Below the pieces are notes generated by a model, which was given only the letters and a program-made list of their open reading frames with translations, did not search any database and was not told where the DNA came from. From contig WFMF01000208.1 of NCBI GenBank assembly GCA_011033025.1, positions 234,877 through 298,876 of the forward strand: a stretch of DNA of 64,000 nt, in the 5' to 3' direction. Positions within the stretch are counted from its first letter, which is position 1, and each line of letters opens with the position of its first letter. Origin of the DNA: Beroe forskalii. Lineage: Eukaryota; Ctenophora; Nuda; Beroida; Beroidae. The position numbers and the translations under genes were made by a program. Positions 34,890 through 44,667 of the stretch are shown here, piece by piece.

Positions 34890-35995
34890 GAATGACCATC
34901 TCGGTAACGGGTTGAGATAGAGCCTTAAAACCATGCTCCACCCTCATAAAACGACTATTTCCAGTGGAGTTACATGGTTTCGATGGTCTCCATCTCATAA
35001 GCTGTCCAAATGCCGAAAATGGGCCTCATGGACAGCCAAAATGGCCATGTTGGGGATTATCTCGGGCACGGGTTGAGATAGAGCCTTAAAAACACGATCT
35101 TCCCTCATAAACCGATCATTTTCCGTCGGGTTACATGGTTCTGATGTTCTCCATCTCATAAGCTGTCCAAATGCCCAGGATGGGCCTCATGGACAGCCAA
35201 AATGGCCATATTGGGGATTATCTCAGGAACAGGTTGAGATAGAGCCTTAAAAACATGCTCTTCCCTCATAAACCGATCATTTCCGGTCGAGTTAAAAGGT
35301 TCTGATGTTCTCCATCTCATAAACTGTCCAAATGCCAAAAATGGGCCTCATGGATAGCCAAAATGGCCATATTGGGGATTATCTCGGGAACGGGTTGAGA
35401 TTGATCCTTAAAAACATGCTCTACCCTCATAAACCGGCCATTTCCAGTCGAGTTACATGGTTCTGGCGGTCTCCATATCATTAGCTGTCGAAAGGCCCAA
35501 ATTGGGCTTCATGGACAGCCAAAATGGCCAAATTGGGGATTATCTCGGGAGCGGATTGAGATAGAGCTTTGAAACCATGCTCTACCCTCATAAACTGATC
35601 ATTTCTAGTCGAGTCACATGGTTCTGATGTTCTCCATCTCATAAGCTGCCCATATGCCCAAATTGGGCCTGACGGACAGCCAAAATGGCCAAATTTGGGG
35701 TTATTTCAGGAACGGGATGAGATAGAACCTTAAAACCATGTTCTACCCTAGTAAAACCGCCAATTCTACGTCAGTTAGAGTGGTCATTTATAACTTTTCC
35801 TCAAATAGAAGCTGAGATATCGTTGATTCATTTTTTGCCACTGCCCAAAATGGGCGTGGCCCAAAAATGGGTTTCCGCATCGAAAATTTTTGAAACTTTT
35901 TTTTGGTATACATTTGACCTATATGCTATCGGATCCAACCCTCAAACTTAGATGAAGATTTATTTCACACCCATGTTCAGATATATCAAATACAG
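34890..35995 (-). repeat. Right half of 4.9-kb palindrome, ~165-bp units inverted
   Basis: Reverse complement of 31083-32040, about five units; some units are nearly identical to their mirror partners, others have diverged. The outermost 200 bp match the lead of the left half. Confidence 0.92.
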
Positions 35996-36137
35996 CCCTT
36001 ACTAAAAGCAATTATCTCTACTTGTAGTGAATGTAGTGAGTTTCTTGCCAAAAAAGAGTGATATGGATTGCCAAAAACAATTGAAATTGTTTGGGTCTCG
36101 CAGCCACTACAGTACCTAAAATTATACGATTAAAAGT

Positions 36138-36820
36138 ACTAGTCGGTTCCCGTCCTACGGACGGCGAATGATGGCAGCCGCATGAGCTAACGGCCACATG
36201 TCCCTTTGACAGTGATTTGACCGTGCGAGTTTGGAGGGGAAATTCGAAACTTTAATTTATGCAAAAAAGCTTCCCACGCCCCCAACGGTAACCCAATATT
36301 GCCGACAATTTTCTCAAAACCTTTACTCATCATAAGCAAATCCATAGCGAAGGAATTTTGAAAAAATTCGAAAACCTATTTTTTGCGAAAAAAGGGCGTG
36401 GCCTCCCACGCCCCTTAGGGTGACCCAATAATTCGGACAAAATTCTCAAAACTTTTATTCATCATAAGCAACTTGATGGCGAAGGAATTTTGAAAAAAAT
36501 TCGAAAGTTTAATTTTTGCGAAAAAAGGGCGTGGCCTCCCACGCTCCTCAGAGTGACCCAATAATTCGGACAAAATTCTCAAAATTTTTATTCATCATAA
36601 GCAACTCAACGGCGAAGGAATTTTGAAAAAATTCGAAAGTTTAATTTTTGCGAAAAAAAGGGCGTGGCCCCCCACGCCCCTCAGGGTGACCCAATAATTC
36701 GGACAAAATTCTCAAAATTTTTATTTTCGATGGCGAAGGAATTTTGAAAAAAATCGAAAGTTTAATTTTTGCGCTAAAAAGGGCGTGGCCCCCCACTCCC
36801 CTCAGGGTGACCGCAGAAAA
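36138..36820 (+). repeat. Direct repeat R2
   Basis: Second copy of R1 (28694-29375), same orientation, 7.4 kb away, four to five ~128-bp units with small differences. R1 and R2 flank the whole SINE and palindrome block. Confidence 0.9.
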
Positions 36821-36957
36821 AATTCTATATTTTTCTTACAACACGATTAATAAATAATTTCGATGCTAACTTGAAAATGAATCGCCACATATAAATAAAT
36901 AAATAAATATATATATATATATATACATTAACAACACGCATTATATATAGTAAGATT

Positions 36958-37227
36958 GATATGAATTTTAATCGCAGCCCGGTCGTGGCGGTGCATTTTG
37001 GTTTCACAGCTAATCGATTTGAAGATTCACGTTTTTCAAAGTTATTAAGGGGCTAGAACGTCTAACACATTTCTGTGTTTAGTTACAGCTCGATCCTGAC
37101 AAAGTCAAAGACGGATTTACACAATCAATTAATGCTGTTTTTCCATTATTAAGTTATTACAATGAAATTGTGGTAGTCTGCTACCACAGTGCACCGCCAC
37201 GACCGGGCTGCGATTAAAATTCATATC
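36958..37227. mobile_element. 270-bp MITE with 38-bp perfect inverted ends
   Basis: The ends 36958-36995 and 37190-37227 are perfect reverse complements (core TTTAATCGCAGCCCGGTCGT). Outside it, a 47-bp segment (TTAACAACACGCATTATATA with an adjoining AT run) occurs on both sides at 36907-36955 and 37303-37351, as a long flanking duplication. There is no coding sequence. Confidence 0.8.
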
Positions 37228-37501
37228 AATACTTTTAATCGTATAATTTTAGGTACTGTAGTGGCTGCGAGACCCAAACAGTTTCAATTGTTTTTGGCTA
37301 TCCTATATATATATATATATATATTAACAACACGCATTATATATAGTAAGATACATAAGTAGAAGTGCCTCTTTTCTTTATATTAATAGATTATCAATTT
37401 AGTAGAACTGATCAAGTTGAAAACGTTATTTTTGCTTGATGATGATATCTTTTCAAGTTCTGATTGCTCGAAAACTCATAACTAGCCCATCTACACTTCA
37501 G

Positions 37502-37710
37502 TGTCACCCGGATCTCTTCCCTGACAGTGAAGAGAAAACTAAAGAGTTTCAAGAACTACAGGAGGCATATTCTGTATTGAGCGACACAAAAAGGAGAGCA
37601 GCATATGCACAGGCTCAACCTAACTCTCCCAATAGGAACTCTGAGCCATTCAGAAATCCTCACACTAGATTTGATGGTGGATTCCCAAGGCATTCCTATC
37701 ATCCAAATAG
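37502..37710 (+). CDS. DNAJC4-like J-domain protein, exon with HPD motif
   Basis: The exon follows an acceptor (CTACACTTCAG) and reads CHPDLFPDSEEKTKEFQELQ, then EAYSVLSDTKRRAAYAQAQ. This is helix III of a J domain with the catalytic HPD loop that stimulates Hsp70 ATPase. It ends at ATAG/GTACTT in phase 2. Length 209 bp. An exon carrying the start of the J domain must lie upstream but was not recognised; in the second J-domain gene (52.5 kb) the intron is at exactly the same place, just before CHPD. Later exons add a single membrane span, as in DNAJC4, a mitochondrial/membrane J protein. Assignment to DNAJC4 is by layout, not by close identity. Confidence 0.8.
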
Positions 37711-38714
37711 GTACTTTATTTTTGATAGCATCAATTTAAAGGGGTTCTCTGCTCCAGAAAAGTTGCTATTTTTCATGATCTAATTTACTTATTATTTCTG
37801 TAACAATAATCATGGTGAAATTCCCATGTTTCTAGGTGCCTCCTATCGCGAGATATCGCACCTTTATGTTATGGCGCAATGACGTCACTACAGCACCAGA
37901 CCGCAACTGACTGCTATGTGCGCTATTAAAATACTAAAATACGTGATAAAGTTGGTATTTCTCACATTTCTTTTATTGTTTGCGTCACTAGTTTAGTTTT
38001 TCTTATTTTTTTGAAGTAATTGTTTGTTGCTTAGTTATGTTAGTTAATAAATACACTCAACTATTTATGCATTCATTTTGGGACAATAGGTTGGGAAATG
38101 AGCCCATCTTGCCTGCAGTAAATTGTAACAATTTTCATTGTGAAATCATTACTTTAAGGCATCAGCTAATTAGCTAGTTACCCATCGAACCCGGCAAAAT
38201 GAAGCAAAGTTTTGCCGAGGTCGAGTTTGTAAAAAGGGCTGATTCTGGCCGAGGCTGAGTACTCGGTCGTTTTCTGGCTGATGCCAGTCTACTCCAACAT
38301 CAGCTCAATCTGAAATAGTCCGGATACAAACAACAGTTCAGTGATCACTCGGACACCATTCCTTATTCTAACATCACTTCAGTGTTGAAATCCGGACTGG
38401 TGCCCGAGTGAATAAGTGTCAGAGTGACTCTGACACTAATTCCCCTGACACCACTCTCGATTCTAACAACCGTCAACCGATCAGTGTTCATTCAGATAAC
38501 AAAAGTTCACTTTGACACCAGTCTGGATTCCAAAAACAATTCAACTATTCAAACAACAGTGTTAAGTCTGACAACAGTTCACTCAAAAACCAGCCCGGAA
38601 TCATTTTGCCGGGTTCTGCAAATATCTTATAGCTTGGATCAGTTCTGCAAATATCTTATAGCTTGTGCATCGCTAATTGTTTCTCTTATCGCAAAGTTGT
38701 TATCACAGTAAATC

Positions 38715-39605
38715 TTGTATATTACTGTGTGCTGCAAACGTTTAATGATGGAAGTACAAGAATTTTCATTGGAATGTATAAAATCTATAGAGGACGAACT
38801 GAGTAAGTCACTGTTCCAGACTTATAAGGTCAAGCGTGTTGAGGACATTGCTCTGAGTATGCTAAACAAGTCAAACAAAGATGTGCTGATTAGGCTGGTT
38901 ACCACACTTTCTGGTTCGCTCTCTCGCAGTCAAGTTTTGTTAAAGGATGCTGCTATCAAAGTTGAAAATTTCAAGACGCAGCAGATCAACCACCAAAAGG
39001 CTCTTTTGGATGCTAATCAGGAGCTCCTGTCATTGAAAAACGAGCAGTTGACTGTTGTCAAAGACACCGTTGCAACTGAAATGAGAAGCTGGTCGGACGT
39101 CGTGAAGAAGAACTGCGAGAAGAGCGGCAGTACAGTTAACCCACAGAAGATAAAGGAGGCTGTTAAATCTGCAGTCAGTGAGGAAGACAGACTTAACAAC
39201 GTGATTTTGTTTGGACTGGAGGAGCTGGAAGAGGAGGACGATGTCCATGACGCTGAGGACGAAGGGATGGTGGAGGAGATTGTCAGAGAGCTGAATGTGT
39301 CTCCTAACCTCGTTGCAGAGATTGAACGAGTGGGTGAACGGAGGGATGGGTTCATTCGCCCCATGAAGGTAAGAATGGTCAGGAAGGACTGTGTGGTGGA
39401 GCTGCTGGCCAGGGCAAGACGACTGAAGGACACTGTGAAGTATTCTTCTGTTTTCCTTGCCCCTGACAGGACCAGGGAAGAGCGATCTGCTCACAAGGAG
39501 CGTGTGGAAGCTCTGAAAAAGCGCCGTGAGGAGTGTCCCGACCGCGTGTTTTACCTCAGAGGGGATAAGATCTGTGAGAAGGCACGAACTGCCGCTCCTT
39601 CGTGA
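38715..39605 (+). CDS. LINE ORF1 protein (coiled coil plus RNA-binding-like domain)
   Basis: Intact 296-residue frame; internal methionines at 38745/38748 are also plausible starts. Residues about 15-130 are heptad-like and charged, suggesting a coiled coil. Then come VKSAVSEEDRLNNVILFGLE, an acidic stretch, and a region with IERVGERRDGFIRPMKVRM followed by FLAPDRTREERSAHKERVEA. This order is typical of ORF1 proteins in invertebrate LINEs of the L1/Jockey-like groups, which bind the element RNA. The related decayed copy is at 5.8-6.4 kb. The frame being open suggests recent activity. Confidence is high that it is transposon-derived, lower for the clade. Confidence 0.8.
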   Translation: MYITVCCKRLMMEVQEFSLECIKSIEDELSKSLFQTYKVKRVEDIALSMLNKSNKDVLIRLVTTLSGSLSRSQVLLKDAAIKVENFKTQQINHQKALLDANQELLSLKNEQLTVVKDTVATEMRSWSDVVKKNCEKSGSTVNPQKIKEAVKSAVSEEDRLNNVILFGLEELEEEDDVHDAEDEGMVEEIVRELNVSPNLVAEIERVGERRDGFIRPMKVRMVRKDCVVELLARARRLKDTVKYSSVFLAPDRTREERSAHKERVEALKKRREECPDRVFYLRGDKICEKARTAAPS

Positions 39606-39629
39606 GATGACTTTAGTGTAGAATTGACT

Positions 39630-40116
39630 GGTAAATTGAGCGATCCGTCGAGGCCAGTATCACGCCAGTATCGCGCCAGTATCAGGCCAGTACCACGCCA
39701 GTACCACGCCAGTATCGCGCCAGTATCAGGCCTACCTCACGCCGTTATCGCGCCAGTATCACGCCAGTATCGTGCCAGTAGCACGCCAGTAGTGCGCCAG
39801 TAGAAGGCCAGTAGCGCACCAGTAGCACGCCAGTAGCACGCCAGTATCGCGCCAGTATCACGCCAGTACCGCGCCAGTAGCACGCCAGTAGTACGCCAGT
39901 ATCACGCCAGTCGACACTAACTTATAGCAAGGACGCCAGTAGCACGCCAGTTTCAGATCATTATATACTGGCGTGCTATTGGCGCGATACTGGCGTGATA
40001 CTGGCCTGATAACGGCGTGAGGTAGGCCTGATACTGGCGCGATACTGGCGTGGTACTGGCCTGATACTGGCACGGTACTGGCGTGATACTGGCCTCGACG
40101 AATCGCTCAATTTACC
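39630..40116. mobile_element. 487-bp fold-back element with 8-bp target duplication
   Basis: The ends are GGTAAATTGAGCGATCCGTC and its inverse (one mismatch, TTC for TCC). They are flanked by a perfect AATTGACT at 39622-39629 and 40117-40124. Inside, about 25 copies of an 11-bp unit (CCAGTATCACG, CCAGTAGCACG, CCAGTATCGCG) run forward to about 39930, followed by a short spacer and about 12 inverted copies (ACTGGCGTGAT). Tandem-repeat arms with 8-bp duplications match the architecture of Drosophila FB and sea-urchin TU elements. Confidence 0.9.
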
Positions 40117-40124
40117 AATTGACT

Positions 40125-41248
40125 TTTGTTTGAGTGAACTGAATTATAGACGATGTACTATTTCAACGATTTTTTGCCGACAGGATCAATCTAGAAATTT
40201 TTTAGCTAGAAAAGTTTTAAGTTTAACTGTCAGCCCATTAGCTATATTTTACTTTGGCCGATGCGTGAAGTTCAGCTCGTTGTTGAGTTTCTCAGGTCAG
40301 GAGGGGACCTGTTTTTTGTATACGCGCAACACTTAATGGTGTTTGTAACATATTCAGGTCATGGGTTTAAACTTTCATATTTTGGCAGTTTTCAAGTTGA
40401 GATGTGAGCAGACTTTCGCTATGTTCTTAGTCTATTTTATATTTATTTATTGAGGCATATGCCAGCGCCCGTTGGGCGTTTTCAATCAATCAATCTGGAT
40501 TCCAGCAACAGTTCATCAGACTATTTGCTTATTTGGTTTACTCTGATATCAGTTCACTGTTCATTGTCCATGTAAAATTGCTAACTACTACATACCTATG
40601 TTAATTAATGTTACAGTGAATATGCATTATGATTTTGACGACGATAATCACATGATTTTCGAAAGCTCCTGATTTAAAGTTTATCGTATCATTTAAACGT
40701 TTTAACTTGCTCTCTACGTAGTAATAGTATCAATTATCATATTGATTCAAGTATGATGAATTAAACCGCTTCAGAATGTATATTTTGGAAAATCATTCAA
40801 AACCTAAGGCGAATGTAGTAAACTCCATCCATGAACAAGGATGAAAAACTATATAAGCATGCTAAAAGCTTAACAATTTCACCAGATTTCACCTATTTTC
40901 CACTACAATAAGCTGTTTCACCTGTTATATAACACTGCGCAACAACATGTTGGTGCTGTAGCGACGTCATCGCGCTAAATTTTAAAACCGCAATAACTCG
41001 CGAAATAACGAAGATACAACGATGGGGATTTCAACATTGTAAAACATGTGAGGTGAGATATGATAAAATCATAATGATTTCGATTTCATAAGAAGTCAAT
41101 TCTATACCAGAGAACCCCTTTATTATTTCTGTCTTAATTAATGAAATGTGCATTTTATGCCTTCTTACCATAATCAGGTCAATTTTGCTACTTCATTGCA
41201 TGAGCCGTGATGCATGCTTTGTATCTGAATCCAATGGGTCTCTTGCAG
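40125..41248 (+). other. Intron remainder of the DNAJC4-like gene
   Basis: It holds the LINE-like 3' end to about 40500, then AT-rich sequence. No exon was recognised. GC content and coding signals are low. Confidence 0.5.
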
Positions 41249-41296
41249 GACTGGGATGAATGATCCGCTTCATGATATGTTCAAGGATTTCCGAAG
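41249..41296 (+). CDS. DNAJC4-like gene, small exon
   Basis: A 48-bp exon between TCTTGCAG and GAAG/GTAATC. It joins in frame to the exon at 37502-37710 (phase 2) and reads TGMNDPLHDMFKDFR. It lies just before the duplicated part and is not present in the second copy. Confidence 0.75.
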
Positions 41297-41533
41297 GTAA
41301 TCAAGTGAGATTAACTATTGATCGAGATTCACAGCTAGATTATCAGTGCATAGGTACCGCACTATAGTGCCCTATAGTGCCCTATAGTGCCTATACTACA
41401 CTAAGCAAGGAATCCAACCAATGTGCAATGTACATGACGAATGGTTACTAGGCTAAATATGATAGAATTCTAATCATCGACATTATTTCTTACTTTCCCT
41501 GTAAAATATAACTGAATAACTTAACATTGCCAG

Positions 41534-41673
41534 GCAGCAGTGGGAGCGCAGACAACACTTCACTGAGGAGGAGCTCTCAGAGGCGCAGGAAAGGAAAAGC
41601 GATGGGAACGCATCATTGTCACTGTTCTTTTCATCTACTTCGTGTCAATAATCGTGGCAAACAATTTTAGACT
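41534..41673 (+). CDS. DNAJC4-like gene, transmembrane exon (one base short)
   Basis: The exon follows ATTGCCAG and ends ACT/GTGAGT. It reads QQWERRQHFTEEELSEAQER and, when compared with the second copy (56504-56644), continues into a membrane span, IIVTVLFIYFVSIIVANNF. In this copy a run of A near 41605 has four bases instead of five, shifting the frame to a stop before the membrane segment. The other copy has 141 bp and stays open, so the missing base is either a polymorphism or an assembly error. Confidence 0.8.
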
Positions 41674-42017
41674 GTGAGTCATCATTTGGGTAACTTATTT
41701 CTATCCCTATTGACACTGGCAATTTGTCTTTGTGATATGGTTAACCAAAATTCTTGCTTTGTTGTGTGAGATAGCCGGTCACCCTTAGGCTAAATGTGCT
41801 TTAAAGTACGTGTTGACACGTTTTCATAGCATGCCCACAGAAAATAATTTTAGGTTTTCCGACATTGGCTCCGTAGTTCAAGAGCCATGAAGCCTCACTG
41901 TTTACCAAGGCTGAACATGCATTGCACCCTTGCGTCCCTTGACATGTGCTTCGGAAGTTCGCAACATTGATCTGTCTCTTGTTTCTCATCTCGACTGACA
42001 GTGTGGTCTCGTTTCAG

Positions 42018-42257
42018 ATCCGCAGCTAGGAGAAGGATGGCAGATCCCTTGAATCCTGATGATGACCAGATCCGCGTTGTTCAGACCCAGGGGGAAGGGA
42101 TGCTGACACCAAGACAACAGGCAGCACTGGCAAGACAGAGGGAGGCAAAGGGCTTCATAGAATCTTACTATAAGAGTATGCAGGAGAAACAGAGTCGCCC
42201 CGAAAAGGAACAAGTCGCTGCTGCAGCTTCTGCCAATGAGGTCATTCCTCCAGAACT
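42018..42257 (+). CDS. DNAJC4-like gene, cytosolic or matrix exon
   Basis: A 240-bp exon between GTTTCAG and GAACT/GTATGT. It reads SAARRRMADPLNPDDDQIRV, then RQQAALARQREAKGFIESYY, then KSMQEKQSRPEKEQVAAAA. It is a charged helical segment after the membrane span, comparable in position to the post-membrane region of DNAJC4. The second copy (56990-57229) is the same length with a few residue changes (ADP to ARIP, QTQGEG to QARGR). Confidence 0.8.
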
Positions 42258-42438
42258 GTATGTGTCAGAGAGCTTCGAGCGCGATGTTTCACTTAGAAAT
42301 ACGTTTTTAATCCTAAAGGTGACCGGCAGTATCATCTTTTACTTACATGTAAGCATGTACTTAGATTAAATGCACAGTTATCTCTGTCTAGATCCCTCTC
42401 TGAATAAAACTATTTGATTACACCCTATTCCATCTCAG

Positions 42439-42730
42439 TGAAACGAAAGAAGAACGTAGACGTCGCCTATCTCACATGTCCGACATGGAAGCAGGACTTG
42501 AGGACGCTAAAATCGTTCAGAAGTACCGGGAAAGAATGCGAGTGAGAAGAGCAGGAGTGCAGAGTGTGAGCATGGAAAGCCCTGAGCAAGGGCGCGCTTC
42601 TGTTAAGAAGGTTGTAAATAATAGTGAGAAAGTTGTTAATAATCAGGAAACTGTGTCTAAATTAGGGGGTGATGAGATTCTAAGTTCATCAAACCAGACA
42701 GTTCAGCTTCAGAAAGAAATGAATAAATGA
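42439..42730 (+). CDS. DNAJC4-like gene, last exon
   Basis: The exon starts after CCATCTCAG and joins in frame; it reads ETKEERRRRLSHMSDMEAGL, then EDAKIVQKYRERMRVRRAG, and ends EMNK at TGA 42728-42730. A polyadenylation signal AATAAA is at 42791-42796. The fold-back element begins 114 bp further on, so the gene's 3' end is intact in this copy. Confidence 0.85.
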
Positions 42731-42929
42731 ATTTGTAATATCAATATAATATTGTAATAGTATGAACTCCTGTCTCACTAATTTGATAGTAATAAATCTT
42801 CAGAAAGATCAACTTTTCATCATTGGAATGTAAAAAGATCTTGTAGTTTACAATGAAGATACTTAAATGAAGAACATAACCTCTTATGCTATGATCCATT
42901 ATTCAGGTCGGGCATAGATCCGTTTGCCA

Positions 42930-43345
42930 CTTTGTCCGGGCGCCGGTCTGATGCAGGTCTGATGCCGGTTTGGTGCAGGTCTTGTGCCGGTCTGGTGCAC
43001 CTGTCTAATGCAGGTTTGGCGCCAGTTTTGTGCAGGTTTAGCGCCGGTTTAGCGCGGGGCCTGCGCCAGTCTAATGCAGGTCCTGTGCCACTCTAGTGCA
43101 GGTCTAGCGCCGGTTTGGTGAAGGTCCAGCGCTGGTTAAGCACGGGTACAGCGCTGGTCCAATGCAGGTCTAGCGCCGGTTTAATGCAGGTCTTGTGCCA
43201 GTCTAGTGCCACTCTGATGCAGGTCTAGCGCCGGTTTAATGCAGGTCTTGTGCCAGTCTAGTGCCACTCTGACGCAGGTCTAGCGCCGGTTTGGTGCAGG
43301 TCCGGCGCTGGTTGAGCGCCGGTGCGGCGCTGGTTCAGTGCACCT
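42930..43345. repeat. 11-bp tandem array, left arm
   Basis: About 38 units of GCAGGTCTGAT/GCCGGTTTGGT-type 11-mers in alternation, making a 22-bp higher-order unit. The inverse array is at 50620-50840. Confidence 0.9.
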
Positions 43346-43439
43346 CGGATGCTATCCCGATATTACTAGTGCATTTTATAAAGATTTGGGGGGGGCAACC
43401 CCCATAAACCCCCGGTGGATATCAAAAATGGCAAATGGA

Positions 43440-43570
43440 TTGATGATTTTGGACCCTTTTCTGAAATGGTACCATTTTCGATTGATGATTTTCGACCCTT
43501 TTCTGAAATGGAACCATTTTTTGTCGAAGATTTTCAACCCTTTTCTGAAATGGTACCATTTTTTGTTTTT
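43440..43570. repeat. ~42-bp GAAATGGTACCATTTT satellite, short array
   Basis: Three units, each with TTTTCTGAAATGGTACCATT and a GATTTTCGACCC or GATTTTCAACCC spacer. TGGTACCA is a perfect palindrome. The duplicated copy has about ten units (58420-58840), and single units reappear beyond the LINE at 48293, 49645 and 49823. Confidence 0.9.
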
Positions 43571-43571
43571 T

Positions 43572-44179
43572 ATATTCTGACTCATAACCGTATTATTTCT
43601 TGTCAAAAATGTCAAACTATATACCATGCAGAATGCTCAAAATCAAGTTTCAAATTCAATCATCTGACAAGGCAATGGCAATGTGCTGACTGTATATTGA
43701 ACTCTATTCCACGGTATAATCCGTTCATTGACTTAGAAACAGACAGGCATGACCAGTTCGATATGCAGCAACTAGATGATGTTAAAACAATCTCTGACAT
43801 ACTCAATGATTGCAAGTCATATGACAAAACTGGCCTTAAAACTGCCAGAGATCGTATTTCGAAAACAAAAAGCACGTTTTCAATTGCTTTTAATAATATT
43901 GATGGGAATAGCTCCAATTTTGATAGCTTTCTTGCCGATATATGTCAGTATGACTTGAAATTCAATGTGATAGCATTAGCTGAAACAAATTGCGATGTTG
44001 AAAATAAGGAGCTGTATGGTATACCTGGTTACGAGTCAGAGTATAACTCGAAAATTGCAAACAAATCTAAAGGTAGTGGCCTGGGAATATACATAACTGA
44101 TGACCACCAATTCACTAGAATTGAGAAATTTTGTCATTGTACTCAAAACTTAGAGTCTCTGTTCATAGAAGTAACCAGC
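43572..44179 (+). pseudogene. ORF2 N-terminal part: PHD-like finger and start of APE endonuclease
   Basis: The frame reads SCQKCQTIYHAECSKSSF and WQCADC, three of the four metal-binding pairs of a PHD-type finger (the first pair is lost at the truncation). After an 80-residue linker comes TFSIAFNNIDGNSSNFDSF, FNVIALAETNCDV and the GLGIYI strand, the first half of an exonuclease-endonuclease-phosphatase fold. The E in AETN is the expected metal-binding residue. The frame runs on from satellite sequence, so the start codon at 43415 is not the natural one. Confidence 0.8.
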
Positions 44180-44667
44180 TTAGTCTTAGTAAAACGGCCA
44201 AGGTCGGTTTAATCAACCAGGCCAGTGCAGCCATGCTGAGCATAGAGACTATCCCTAATACACTAGGCTAAGGGTGTGAACTCCTGGGTGGTTTTTAGGC
44301 CACCCGACTGCGGGTTATATCCTGGGCTGAGAGCAGAATCCAGTCCTGGACCACACAGGTCTGGGATTCTACCAACGCCCCTGGCTTCAAACGGACTGCA
44401 AAGCAAGTCAATGCTTGCCTGCAGATTAGGTCAGCTATCAGCCGAAGGTGGCTATGTACCACCTCCCTTCGTCTAGTGGATCACAGAGTGGCCTGACCCA
44501 ACCAGACTGTGAAAATCATATTCCCATCGATTGGGATTTAACTGGGCTCAATGGGCAAAGCCCAGTTCCAGGATACTGCCTGGAACAGAAGACAAAGAAC
44601 TGTTGAAAATGTTGTTAATGTTGCCCTTGTTATCCTTATATCTGTTGTTGTTGCTGTTGATTTGAGC
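44180..44667. mobile_element. 488-bp insertion splitting the endonuclease
   Basis: In the second copy, VTS is followed directly by TDSPQIIGVVYRPPSGD in one frame (62,210-62,270). Here 488 bp intervene, bounded by AGC on both sides (44177-44179 and 44665-44667). The insert includes CACCCGACTGCGGG and ends in a (GTT)n-rich tail, TTGTTGTTGCTGTTG. It has no A/B box that I can see and no coding content. It may be a short retroposon or another small element. Confidence 0.75.

Larger units (their letters stand above)
36069..37299. repeat. Segment bounded by 70-bp inverted repeats
   Basis: Positions 36069-36138 (AAACAATTGAAATTGTTTGG, CGCAGCCACTACAGTACCTA) are inverted at 37230-37299. Between them lie direct repeat R2, an AT microsatellite and a small MITE. 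The nested layout suggests successive insertions. Confidence 0.75.
38590..40500 (+). mobile_element. LINE-derived segment with ORF1 only
   Basis: The segment starts near a duplicated TTCTGCAAATATCTTATAGC (38617 and 38642), contains an ORF1-type gene (38715-39605), is interrupted by a 487-bp fold-back element and ends in (TCAA)n at about 40485, after GCCAGCGCCCGTTGGGCG. Simple repeats of this kind are common LINE and SINE 3' ends. No reverse transcriptase is present, so it is either an internally deleted LINE or a non-autonomous ORF1-carrying derivative. It lies in an intron of the DNAJC4-like gene. Confidence 0.6.

Noticed and set aside
28694-36820. R1 and R2 as LTRs of a retrovirus-like element
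   Set aside because: No TG...CA ends, primer-binding site, gag or pol between them; the blocks are tandem satellites.
43415-43571. Start of ORF2 at 43415
   Set aside because: The first 50 or so codons are satellite sequence fused to a truncated LINE; the other copy shows the natural start at 61536.
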